Shown: one piece after another, positions 49,288 through 58,933 of the stretch | How the letters are laid out: the number at the start of each line of letters is the position of its first letter | Position numbering within the stretch: the first letter of the stretch is position 1 | Assembly: GCA_036785705.1 (NCBI GenBank) | Contig: JAWUZG010000029.1 | Coordinates: 18,332,501 to 18,396,500, forward strand | DNA length: 64,000 nucleotides | Direction: 5' to 3' | DNA from: Acanthornis magna | Taxonomy: Eukaryota > Chordata > Aves > Passeriformes > Acanthizidae | Program-made: the position numbers and the translations under genes | The notes under the pieces: generated by a model | What the model was told of the DNA's origin: nothing | Seen by the model: the letters and a program-made list of their open reading frames with translations, nothing else | Databases searched by the model: none

Positions 49288-50865
49288 ATGTTGTTTGATG
49301 GGCTGTTTTTCGATGTGTTACTGTCTGTCTGGCATGCAGGCCTGTTACCCTACCCACAGATAGGGGTAATTGTGTCTCTGATATATAATTTTCATAGATC
49401 AGGGGCACGACTCCGTTTTTTTATGGTAATGTGCGGGGTATATGGGATCTATAGAAAGATGACGGCGGTATTGGAAACTGCTAAGGAGGCATATGCTCTG
49501 TTACTTTCCTCTCCTAGCTATAGTAGCTTGTTCTGGGATTTTGTTGGTAACATTACACGACCTGCTAGAGGAGAAGCACAGGATGAAGCTTCCTTGTTCT
49601 TCACCTATTTCTTCCCCTCTAAATCTGGTATGTCACCTTTTGAGAATGTTCAGTTTCCCCTGGATGTTAAAGAGACCACTGTCCTGGTATTCATGGTGCT
49701 CGTCCTGGTAGGTTTCAGCTATGTAGTATTCAGCTTGTCCAGAATAAGGACTGAGATGTCCAGAGGGCCTGAGCAGGAGCAGACACCTGATCCAGACAGG
49801 GAGCCTAAGCCAATGGCAGCTGCTCCTGTCACGAGAAGCAGGAAACACCAAGTCAAAACCGATCGCCCAGCAGATGATAATGGGGGTGAGGGATCCTCAA
49901 AGCCAACAACTGAGTCAGAAGTCATTGTCGAGTCCATGTCCGTGAAGGACCTTCGTGGCCTAAGAAAAGATTACATTCAACGAGAAAATGAATCTGTAAT
50001 TAGTTGGTTAATCCGTCTTTGGGATGCTGCAGGCGATGTTACACTTCTAGACGGCACCGAGGCGAGGCATTTGGGGACCCTATCACGTGACGCAGATATC
50101 AACCGAGCGGCACGGAATGGGGCTGACCCTTGCAGCCTCTGGAGACGAGTTATCAGAGGTGTGAGGGAGAGATACCTGTGCCCCGAGGATCTCTATCAGC
50201 AACAAACCCCGTGGAAGACCATAGAACAAGGGATTCAACGCCTGAGAGAAATGGGGGTGGTAGATATTGTCTTCTCAGAGGACATAGCAAACCCAGCCCC
50301 GCTTATGGATCCGGATGCGGTTGAATGTACGCCTGTGATGTGGCGAAAACTCGTACGACTTGGGCCCAAAGAATATGCTTCTGCTTTAGCAATGATGAAG
50401 CGAGATGACGGGCATGAGACCGTGCTTGATATGGCAAGGAAGCTCCGAGCGTATACAGATACTGTGCATGGCCCAATGAATGCAAGAATCTCAGCTGTGG
50501 AGACACGTCTGCAGAAAATTGAAGATAAGATGGAGGAGAATCACAATAAACTCAGTAAGGAGATTAAAGAGGGCCTTCTCCAAATCTCGGCAGTAAAGAT
50601 CAAAGATTCTGTTACCGAACGCAGACGTCCTCCAGCTATGAGGAGCAGGTACATCCCTCGACGTGAGCTGTGGTATTTCCTGTATGAAAGTGGAGAAGAC
50701 ATGTGGAGGTGGGACAACCAACCCACTGCCGCTCTGGCGCAACGGGTGCGTGAACTGAAGGAGGGCAAGACTCAGAGAGGAAACTCCACCAGACGGGAAG
50801 TAGCTCCAGTTGACAGGTCCAATCCCCTTGAAGGAACCTCTAGCATGCATACCCACCAAGGCTAG
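49288..50865 (+). CDS. gag: ERV-2 Gag, open, with hydrophobic N terminus
   Basis: 525 codons from the first ATG (49288) to TAG (50863-50865). The frame is also open for three codons upstream from a GTG, but the ATG is preferred. Hydrophobic stretches occur at about residues 1-33 and 43-57, and a strong membrane-type segment at 131-150 (TVLVFMVLVLVGFSYVVF), with an NIT glycosylation sequon between. An acidic, proline-rich linker follows, then a capsid-like helical region (about 217-380, starting SVKDLRGLRKDY). Residues 397-435 form a likely coiled coil (RLQKIEDKMEENHNKL). There is no Cys-His zinc knuckle; a basic C-terminal part may bind RNA instead. Gag would form intracellular particles. The ERVL link rests mainly on the adjoining pol; the N-terminal part matches nothing I can name. 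Confidence 0.88.
   Translation: MLFDGLFFDVLLSVWHAGLLPYPQIGVIVSLIYNFHRSGARLRFFMVMCGVYGIYRKMTAVLETAKEAYALLLSSPSYSSLFWDFVGNITRPARGEAQDEASLFFTYFFPSKSGMSPFENVQFPLDVKETTVLVFMVLVLVGFSYVVFSLSRIRTEMSRGPEQEQTPDPDREPKPMAAAPVTRSRKHQVKTDRPADDNGGEGSSKPTTESEVIVESMSVKDLRGLRKDYIQRENESVISWLIRLWDAAGDVTLLDGTEARHLGTLSRDADINRAARNGADPCSLWRRVIRGVRERYLCPEDLYQQQTPWKTIEQGIQRLREMGVVDIVFSEDIANPAPLMDPDAVECTPVMWRKLVRLGPKEYASALAMMKRDDGHETVLDMARKLRAYTDTVHGPMNARISAVETRLQKIEDKMEENHNKLSKEIKEGLLQISAVKIKDSVTERRRPPAMRSRYIPRRELWYFLYESGEDMWRWDNQPTAALAQRVRELKEGKTQRGNSTRREVAPVDRSNPLEGTSSMHTHQG
50863..50865 (+). promoter_or_regulatory. In-frame UAG between gag and pol (likely readthrough)
   Basis: Gag and pol share one frame, separated only by this TAG. 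The context is GGC TAG AGG GGC. No ATG lies near the start of pol, so the simplest route to Pol is suppression of the stop, as in gammaretroviruses. Without it the element would have one continuous gag-pol frame. Confidence 0.75.
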
Positions 50866-53800
50866 AGGGGCCCTGCCTCTAGCCAGGTAGGGGTCAGGGA
50901 AAACCGTGTTTTTTGGACTGTGTGGATTCGATGGCCTGGCACAACAGAACCACAAAAATACGAGGCTTTGGTTGACACTGGTGCGCAGTGCACAATAATT
51001 CCATCGCAACATGTGGGGGCAGAGTCTGTTTCTATTGCCGGCGTGACAGGAGGATCACAAGACCTGACTCTGGTGGAAGCTGAGGTGAGCCTGACTGGAA
51101 AAGAGTGGAAGAAACATTCCATTGTGACTGGTCCAGAGGCCCCGTGTATTCTGGGCATAGACTTCCTCCGAAATGGGTATTTCAAAGACCCAAAGGGACT
51201 TAAGTGGGCATTTGGGATAGCTGCCGTAGAGACAGAAGGCATTAAGCAATTGAACACCTTGCCTGGACTGTCAGAGAACCCATTTGTAGTAGGACTCCTA
51301 AGAGGGGAAGAGCAACAAGTGCCAATTGCCACCTCGACAGTGCACCGCCGGCAGTACCGGACAAATCGAGATGCTGTGATTCCCATCCACAAGCTGATCC
51401 GTGAGCTGGAGAGCCAAGGGGTGGTCAGCAAGGCCCACTCACCCTTCAACAGCCCCATCTGGCCTGTGCGCAGATCTGATGGAGATTGGAGATTGACTGT
51501 AGACTATCGTGCCTTAAATGAGGTGACTCCAGCACTGAGCGCTGCCGTGCCAGATATGCTGGAGCTCCAGTATGAGCTGGAGTCCAAAGCAGCAAAGTGG
51601 TACGCCACTATTGACATTGCAAATGCATTTTTCTCCATTCCTCTGGCAGCAGAGTGCAGGCCTCAGTTTGCTTTCACCTGGAGGGGCGTGCAGTACACCT
51701 GGAACCGACTGCCCCAGGGGTGGAAGCACAGTCCCACCATCTGCCATGGACTGATCCAGGCTGCACTGGAAAAGGGTGAGGCTCCAGAACATCTGCAGTA
51801 CATCGATGACATCATTGTGTGGGGAGACACGGCAGAAGAAGTGTTTGAGAAAGGAGAGAAAATCATCCAGATTCTTCTGGAAGCCGGTCTCGCCATCAAA
51901 AGGAGCAAAGTCAAGGGGCCTGCCAAAGAGATCCAGTTCCTGGGGGTGAAGTGGCAAGATGGACGGCGTCAGATTCCCACCGAGGTCATCAATAAAATCA
52001 CAGCGATGTCCCCACCAACCAACAAGAAGGAGACGCAAGCTTTCCTGGGAGCCATAGGCTTTTGGAGAATGCATATTCCTGAATACAGTCAGATTGTGAG
52101 TCCTCTCTACCTGGTTACCCGTAAAAAGAATGATTTCCACTGGGGCCCTGAACAGCAACAAGCCTTCGCCCAGATCAAGCAGGAGATTGCTCATGCAGTA
52201 GCCCTCGGCCCAGTCAGGACAGGACCAGAAGTAAAGAATGTGCTCTACTCTGCAGCCGGGAGTCATGGTTTATCTTGGAGCCTTTGGCAGAAGATGCCTG
52301 GCGAGACTCGAGGGCGACCACTGGGATTCTGGAGCCGAAGCTACAGAGGGGCTGAAGCCAACTACACACCAACAGAGAAAGAGATCCTGGCAGCCTATGA
52401 AGGAGTCCGAGCTGCCTCAGAGGTAATTGGCACAGAAGCACAACTCCTCCTGGCACCCCGACTACCGGTGCTGGGGTGGATGTTCAAAGCAGAGGTTCCC
52501 TCTACCCACCATGCCACCAACACTACATGGAGCAAATGGATTGCCCTCATCACACAGCGCGCCCGTATGGGAAATCTGAATCGCCCTGGGATCCTGGAGA
52601 TAATTACAAATTGGCCTGAAGGTGAAAAAATTGGCCTGACTGATGAAGAAGAGCCAGAACAGGTGACTCGGGCAGAGGAAGCTCCACCCTACAACCAACT
52701 GCCACAAGATGAAACACGTTACGCTCTCTTCACTGATGGTTCCTGTCGTCTTGTAGGGACAAAGCGAATATGGAAAGCAGCTGTATGGAGCCCCACACGC
52801 CGGGTTGCAGAAGCTACTAAAGGAGAAGGTGGATCAAGCCAACTTGCCGAACTCAAAGCTGTTCAACTGGCCCTGGACATTGCTGAAAGAGAGAAGTGGC
52901 CAAAGCTTTACCTGTACACCGATTCATGGATGGTAGCCAATGCTCTATGGGGTTGGTTGGAAAAGTGGAAAAAGGCCAGTTGGCAGCGTAGGGGAAAACC
53001 AGTCTGGGCTGCTGAGGAGTGGAAAGACATTGCTGCCCGGGCAGAGAAGCTACCTGTGAAAGTCCGCCACGTAGATGCCCATGTCCCCAAGAGCCGAGCT
53101 AACGAGGAACACCAAAACAACAAACAGGTAGATCAGGCTGCAAAGATAAAAGTGTCGCAGATAGATTTAGATTGGCAGCACAAAGGAGAGTTGTTCCTAG
53201 CCCGATGGGCCCATGATGCCTCAGGCCATCAGGGCAGAGATGCCACCTATAAGTGGGCAAGAGACCGAGGGGTGGATTTAACCATGGACTGTATCTCCCA
53301 GGTGATCCATAACTGTGAGACATGTGCTGAGATCAAGCAAGCCAAGCGGGTGAAACCCCTGTGGTATGGGGGAAGGTGGACCAAATACAAGTATGGGGAG
53401 GCCTGGCAGATTGACTACATCACACTGCCTCAAACCCGCCACGGCAAGCGCTATGTGCTCACAATGGTAGAAGCCACCACTGGGTGGTTGGAAACATACC
53501 CTGTGCCTCACGCCACTGCCCGTAACACCATCGTGGGCCTTGAGAGGCAAGTCCTCTGGAGACATGGTACCCCTGAGAGAATTGAGTCTGACAATGGAAC
53601 TCATTTCAAGAACAGCCTTATAAGCACCTGGGCTAGGGAGCATGGCATTGAGTGGGTATACCATATCCCTTATCATGCCCCTGCTGCTGGCAAAGTGGAA
53701 CGCTACAATGGATTATTAAAAACCACCTTGAAGGCACTGGGTGGGGGGACTTTCAAAAACTGGGAGCAGCATTTAGCAAAGGCCACCTGGTTAGTTAACA

Positions 53801-54060
53801 CCCGAGGCTCCATCAACCGAACAGGCCCTGCCCAATCTGAGCTCCTCCATACAGTAGATGGAGATAAGGTCCCAGCAGTATATGCCAGAGGCTTGTTAGG
53901 AAAGACTGTTTGGATTAATTCTGCCTCGCGTAAAGACAAACCTATCCGTGGGGTTGTTTTTGCTCAGGGACCAGGGTGTACTTGGTGGATAATGCAGGAA
54001 AATGGAGAAACACGATGTGTACCTCAGGGAGATTTGATTTTGGGTGAGGGCTATGTGTAA
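50866..54060 (+). CDS. pol: ERV-2 Pol: protease, RT, RNase H, integrase, open
   Basis: 1064 codons with no internal stop, following the gag UAG in phase; the first possible non-ATG start is a GTG at 50920. Numbered from 50866: protease with VDTGAQ (active Asp 37) and an ILGIDFL segment; reverse transcriptase with LPQGWKHSPT and catalytic YIDD at 312-315; RNase H with FTDGS (Asp 624), AELKAV, YTDSW and QVDQAA; integrase zinc site His 783, His 788, Cys 817, Cys 820; integrase core Asp 850, Asp 909 and Glu 945 with 35 residues between the last two. It ends in an SH3-like C-terminal domain and TAA at 54058-54060. All catalytic residues I can identify are present. It would copy viral RNA to DNA and insert it. 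YIDD, the single gag-pol frame and the lack of env favour ERVL-type class III. Confidence 0.94.
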   Translation, partial: RGPASSQVGVRENRVFWTVWIRWPGTTEPQKYEALVDTGAQCTIIPSQHVGAESVSIAGVTGGSQDLTLVEAEVSLTGKEWKKHSIVTGPEAPCILGIDFLRNGYFKDPKGLKWAFGIAAVETEGIKQLNTLPGLSENPFVVGLLRGEEQQVPIATSTVHRRQYRTNRDAVIPIHKLIRELESQGVVSKAHSPFNSPIWPVRRSDGDWRLTVDYRALNEVTPALSAAVPDMLELQYELESKAAKWYATIDIANAFFSIPLAAECRPQFAFTWRGVQYTWNRLPQGWKHSPTICHGLIQAALEKGEAPEHLQYIDDIIVWGDTAEEVFEKGEKIIQILLEAGLAIKRSKVKGPAKEIQFLGVKWQDGRRQIPTEVINKITAMSPPTNKKETQAFLGAIGFWRMHIPEYSQIVSPLYLVTRKKNDFHWGPEQQQAFAQIKQEIAHAVALGPVRTGPEVKNVLYSAAGSHGLSWSLWQKMPGETRGRPLGFWSRSYRGAEANYTPTEKEILAAYEGVRAASEVIGTEAQLLLAPRLPVLGWMFKAEVPSTHHATNTTWSKWIALITQRARMGNLNRPGILEIITNWPEGEKIGLTDEEEPEQVTRAEEAPPYNQLPQDETRYALFTDGSCRLVGTKRIWKAAVWSPTRRVAEATKGEGGSSQLAELKAVQLALDIAEREKWPKLYLYTDSWMVANALWGWLEKWKKASWQRRGKPVWAAEEWKDIAARAEKLPVKVRHVDAHVPKSRANEEHQNNKQVDQAAKIKVSQIDLDWQHKGELFLARWAHDASGHQGRDATYKWARDRGVDLTMDCISQVIHNCETCAEIKQAKRVKPLWYGGRWTKYKYGEAWQIDYITLPQTRHGKRYVLTMVEATTGWLETYPVPHATARNTIVGLERQVLWRHGTPERIESDNGTHFKNSLISTWAREHGIEWVYHIPYHAPAAGKVERYNGLLKTTLKALGGGTFKNWEQHLAKATWLVNTRGSINRTGPAQSELLHTVDGDKVPAVYARGLLGKTVWINSASRKDKPIRGVVFAQGPGCTWWIMQENGETRCVPQGDLILGEGYV

Positions 54061-54236
54061 TGTCGGGATGCTGGTGTACCATTGCTTGCGGAATGTCACT
54101 GCCTCTATTTGTATATACCTATATGTGTGTATATATGTATATATGTATATATGTAGATATGTATATATGTATATCTGTATATATGTGTGTATATAGAATT
54201 GAAACATATTAGTGTGGGCTTTAAGCCAACGATATG
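54061..54236 (+). other. ERV-2 3' untranslated region with TA-rich microsatellite
   Basis: Follows the pol stop. Between about 54111 and 54195 lies an alternating TATATG/TATGTA simple repeat. There is no env or accessory frame. Confidence 0.85.
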
Positions 54237-54251
54237 GAATAAGGGGTGGAA
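54237..54251 (+). other. ERV-2 polypurine tract
   Basis: AATAAGGGGTGGAA abuts the 3' LTR. It is purine-rich with one internal T run-break and lies in the right place for the plus-strand primer. Confidence 0.75.
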
Positions 54252-54912
54252 TGTCCTGGGGTGGCGTAAATTATATTTTGTATTCCCTATCGTTTGTATG
54301 TTTGACCAGAAATATGGTTCTGTAGCTTTAACTGTGTCCTGCAGCCAAGAGAAGCTCTGCCAGCGCGGGATGTTTTGAAAACTTTTTCCCTGGACTGTTC
54401 TACGGGGGAGTGAGAAGGAAGGGACACTGTTTTTTTATTTTTTTTTTTTCCCTTGGGTCAGCTGCTGCTGCTGGTTGCTGCTGCCACCGGTGTGGCTGCT
54501 GCTTGGGGGTTTTTTTTTTGTTTTTTCCTGGGATTGTTTTTCGTTGCTTTCTGGACCTTTTTCCCCGACTTGCTTTCTCATCTGAGAACCTGAGGAGCCC
54601 CGGAGGACAGCAGACGAGAATCGTCCAGGGAGCCACTGGAGGGACTCCACCGGGCCCCTTGGGGACCCCGGAAAGGGGAAGCTACGCCTGAGGAAAAGGA
54701 CACTAAAGTTCATCAGCTGTTTATTCAGGTTTAATGACCCCTTTTTCCCTTTCCCCTTCCACTGTGTGGTGTGTTAATTAAACAGTTCTTATCCCACTTT
54801 CAGCTGAGATATTCTGTTTGCTGTGGGGGGAGGGGTGCTGGAAGTTTTGCTGTGGGGAGGTGTTTTATTCAGAACACTTTCCACCTAGGAAAATTTTCTC
54901 TAATCCGAGACA
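54252..54912 (+). repeat. ERV-2 3' LTR
   Basis: 661 bp, apparently identical to the 5' LTR at 48491-49151, including the lengths of the T tracts. The right flank is ATATG. Confidence 0.96.
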
Positions 54913-55501
54913 ATATGAAACAAAATTATTTAGTATTTTCCATCTTGCCTCTCAAAATTAATGTTTGCCGTATATCATTATCCACAACGTATCATTATTC
55001 CTTAGGATGGGAGAGATGGATGAATGAAGGGTACAAAATGAGTAGAAAGGGTTGCAAAATCAGGCCAATCAACAAAAGCCTCCGTCCTGATTACTCTGAC
55101 TTAGACAAAGATACTTCAGTATCCCCCAAGGACAAGGACGCAGAATTCAAAAGGAGCTCTCTACCTCAATTTTTATAAGCTTAGGAGTAGAAAACAAAGC
55201 TGGGAAGGTCTAATTCCTCAGTGACTTTACCCTAGACTTACCTGCAAAATACTCAAGCAGGAGTATTGCAAAGACAAAGCAATAATCTCTTGTCCAGTGC
55301 CAACAGGAATGCTATGAGCATAACTTCATTTTAAGAAACCTATTTGTCCTAATTCCCTCAAAGTGATATGTTTCCCCCACTGTGGAACGTACTTGTGTAG
55401 GAGAAAACAAAGGAAAAACAGAAGTGACAATAACAGTGGCTCATTCGTTTAATAACCCACTCCCTACTTGCAAGAGCTTTTCCTCCATTTTTAGATTATT
55501 C
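54913..55501. other. Spacer, no gene seen
   Basis: AT-rich. The 54771-55178 frame begins inside the LTR and runs into unique sequence; it has no domain and is taken as chance. Confidence 0.6.
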
Positions 55502-55505
55502 TTAT

Positions 55506-56081
55506 TGTTGGAAATTATATAACTCTACATTTTAACTAACTTTAGTCATGGATTTGTTCATCTTTGCTGGGGTGAGGGCTGGGGGGGAGGAAATGGAGGT
55601 TTATCTTCAAAATATTGTTTCTTGAGGGCTTGAGTTTGACTGGGTGAGGCCTGATAGGGCTCAATCCACAAAAAAAGATTCCTAGACTCTGAGAGTTTAA
55701 TATCTACATGTTGGGATTAGCAAGAAGACACAGGGAAGGTAGCTGCACATTAACAGACATTACCCCCCTGGTGTGGTTAGAGACACCTTATCTGGGAAAA
55801 GGTTGATAAAAGAACCAAAGAATGAGGACCAAATTAGCACTGAATGCTAAGGGATCAATAACCAGTAGGAGATCAAATACTAAATTCTGTAATGTGGAAC
55901 CAATGAACAAGAATATTTTTGTATTTTTTAATGTATAAATATGTGAAAATCTGGTAAAAAAGCCGGTGTGGATGGAATGATTTCCATTGCACATCCTGAC
56001 CAGAGTAAAATAATGCCTGATTCTCTAACACTTTAAAGAATAGTGTTGGAGGGTTTTTCTTCTTCCTGAGCTTCAGTGATA
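55506..56081 (+). mobile_element. Solo LTR, class I-like family D
   Basis: A 576-bp block starting TGTTGGAAAT and ending AGTGATA, co-linear with 37862-38458 (shared AATGAGGACCAAATTAGCA, TTGCACATCCTG and AAAATAATGCCT). Flanked by a 4-bp duplication TTAT (55502-55505 and 56082-56085). The last bases read ATA instead of ACA, a likely point change. The G-rich run near 55578-55588 is internal. Confidence 0.8.
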
Positions 56082-56085
56082 TTAT

Positions 56086-58898
56086 GGCTGTCATAAGATT
56101 TGGCACCTGCTTCTGCATCCCAGAGACCACAATAATAATAAGGCACTAGCCAAACCCTTTCATGTTCCCTACCAGTCTACCAGTTTAGTGTCTGTAGGAA
56201 AAATAAGGAGATACTGACTTCTTGGTCCCAGAATAGTAATACCAAAGTTGTGAGGAAAATCACACTGCAAAAAGTCAGCATCCACAAAGGAGACAGAGGA
56301 GTCCAGCAACTTTACTCGGAGTCTATTCTGCCTGCATATTTTTCTCTAAAGTTCAAAAGTTCAGACTGTGCTCAGCTCTGCAAAAAACCTTGCATGGTTT
56401 AATGTTTGTAAAGATCCTGACATTCAGGTTCTTCCAGAACCTGATTGGTCCTTTCAGATCAAGTCATTTTTGATGGCATTAACACCCATTTCTCCTAACA
56501 AGGTGAGTCTGTCTGTCCAAAGTGAAACAGCTATCTACTTTACAGTACATTTCACTACAAAGAAAAACACTACATTTTTTGATATAACCTTTACTTAAAT
56601 TACTTACTACCATAAAATCTGCCATTTTTTCTTTCTGTCTCCAAAAAAGAAAATTATAAAATAATAATAACTATAATTAGAAGGAAAAAAAACATTGCCA
56701 CAGGAGGCAGTTACATTTACTGATTTCCCAGTAGAAATTAATTCAAAACGAATTTACGTTCTACACTTAAAGAAGATATAAATAATTCATGTTCTCATAT
56801 CATGACTACTCTGCATGTCATACACTGCAATTTTTCAGTTTATTGGTTTAAAATTTTAATTCAGGAAGTCATTATCATGTTATTTTGTGCTTCTATTCCA
56901 CTCTGGTAATTTAAAAGTCTTCAGTAGAATTATGTTCAATTAAAATGTATTCAGTTATACCATTCCTAATTTTTTAGCTTTTAATTTAATTGCTGTAGGC
57001 TTCAATTTTACTTATGTACTATTAACTCACCTTGTTCACTGATTCTGCTCTAAGAAATAAGAAAAGATTACTCCATAAAGACTGCAAAACAGAGTTTCAT
57101 TCCTCTTGATTTCCACATAAAAGTCACTCCATCTGTTTCAGACCAGTGATTTCCATAACCCCCGTGAGCAGACCCAGGCTACATTGTTTAATTTTCTAAC
57201 AGCCATTCTTCTTTCATGTAAATGCTGAGCACCGTTGCCCACTAGGGCACCCCTTTTTCCTTTGACAAGCCCTTCCCACACTGGCATGGGGTCCCACAAG
57301 TATCTGCTTGCTCAATTCCTACCTAGCACAGCTACCATGCAAGTTCTTGCAAAATCCCCCAGATAACTGATGTGTTCAGAGCCAGGCAGGTAAAGCAGGT
57401 GCTTTGCTGCAGAGGACAGGAAGATGTTTCACTTCTTTTAGGATCAGTGACATGACATGGAGTCACTGGAGAGTTGATATCTCAAGACAAACATCACAAG
57501 GGAAAAAGTTTGATTCCTCAAGATAGATAGCACAAGGGAGTAAGTGACCCATGGAAAGGTAGACCGTAATTCAGCCTTTCTTTTGGATTTATACAACTTC
57601 ATATAACCACAAGCATGGGGATGGTTTACCAGCAGGATCCACAACAGTTTCTGCATCTCTGCTGCCAAAAGCACGTTTCCTAGACTGTACGACATATAAA
57701 CACTGGTCTCTTACAAACATTATACAAGTGTTGCCTGGAAAAAATAACCAAACCCAAACAAATCAGCAAAAGATAAGAAAAGAGAAAAATAGCTCTGCAT
57801 ATGCCCATCTGACCCTACATTGCAGGGGACAATACACCACTGATGTATACAGTGACATTGTCAAGTTTGCATTGCTCTATAACTGGATGACATAGTTTAT
57901 AGTTCAGCCTTTACAGGTATTAACATTTTTTAACATTTACTAACATTTTTTAACATTTACTAATAATTTTGCCTGTATCGTTAAGCTACTCTTACAGACT
58001 GACAAATTCTTATTGACCTGTGTTCAGTGGTATTTTTCCTAAGTAGGAAAAATTTATCTTGTAACCACCAACATGATTGGGCTATTTAAAATTCACCCTT
58101 CATTATTCCCAGTTAAATGACTTGCATTTATCAATTTTAAGTATCCTATGCCATTGTGTTAGGTTCTTTTGTCTCTCTCTGAATTTCCTCATGACTCTTG
58201 ACTGGCTCAAACAACTACAAATTCTTTCACCTGAGAGTTTATTTTCCTGTTTTCAAGTGTCAGTCAGTACTTCCCCAACTTTTTCTCCTATACTGGAAAA
58301 AAAATCCTTATTTTTACTAAGAGGAACCCTTTTCATAGGTACCTTATAGACAGAGAAATTTCCATCTATGTAACACTTCTTTAATTTTTTTATGTGCAAA
58401 GGCATTTCAAAGAGTCAATACAAACAAAATCAGAAGAAAAATTTGTTAGAAAACAATTTCCAGTCATCTGAAACTTCTAAATTATCTAAATACAGTAAAT
58501 ATCTTGGGAAAGCGTATTGCAAAAATTGCTTGATATCAGTCAGGCACACAGCTAAGTAGGAAAAAAAAAAAAAGGTACATATGTGTGCCCAAATTTGTAA
58601 TCCTGCTGCACAAGTACCCACCAGTCCCAGGTGTTCAAGTTGTGCTAGACTCAGTCTTTATGTATCCTTAGATTGCAATAAACTTAACTTCCCTTTTTTG
58701 AGTATATGTATATGTTGTTATAAAAAGCTCAAAAGTCTACCCAAATCTAACTGGCCAATCAGATTACTATGACCAGCTTTCTGTAGTCAGTGACATGTGG
58801 ACAGGCAATGTGTTCAGCAACACATCTGATTTAGTTCAGAAAACATTTATACATAAATAACCATAGATGAGATGTTTGTTAAGTAGAGTTTTGGTACA
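56086..58898. other. Intergenic or intronic DNA, no gene seen
   Basis: AT-rich sequence. A 20-bp unit TAACATTTTTTAACATTTAC repeats twice at about 57921-57961. Frames are short and lack domains. Confidence 0.6.
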
Positions 58899-58933
58899 TC
58901 TTGATAGAGTACATTATTGGTACTCTATCAAGA
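58899..58933. repeat. Perfect 14-bp stem, 7-nt loop hairpin
   Basis: TCTTGATAGAGTAC, loop ATTATTG, then GTACTCTATCAAGA, the exact reverse complement. It could form a cruciform or an RNA hairpin. It is too short for a typical microRNA precursor, and no run of T follows to suggest a Pol III terminator. Confidence 0.85.

Larger units (their letters stand above)
48491..54912 (+). mobile_element. ERV-2: ERVL-like env-less provirus, structurally complete
   Basis: A 6422-bp provirus: LTR, lysine-type primer site, gag, UAG, pol, polypurine tract, LTR. The pol (YIDD reverse transcriptase, RNase H and integrase with no env after it) resembles class III ERVL rather than the betaretrovirus-like ERV-1. 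Both LTRs are 661 bp and I find no difference between them; gag and pol are open. That implies a young insertion, or later homogenisation of the LTRs. The flanks AATAG (48486-48490) and ATATG (54913-54917) do not match as a target duplication. There is no dUTPase and no envelope, as in other intracellular ERVL elements. Confidence 0.95.

Noticed and set aside
51514..52266. 250-codon minus-strand frame
   Set aside because: It is antisense to the conserved RT part of ERV-2 pol, which carries all expected motifs on the plus strand.
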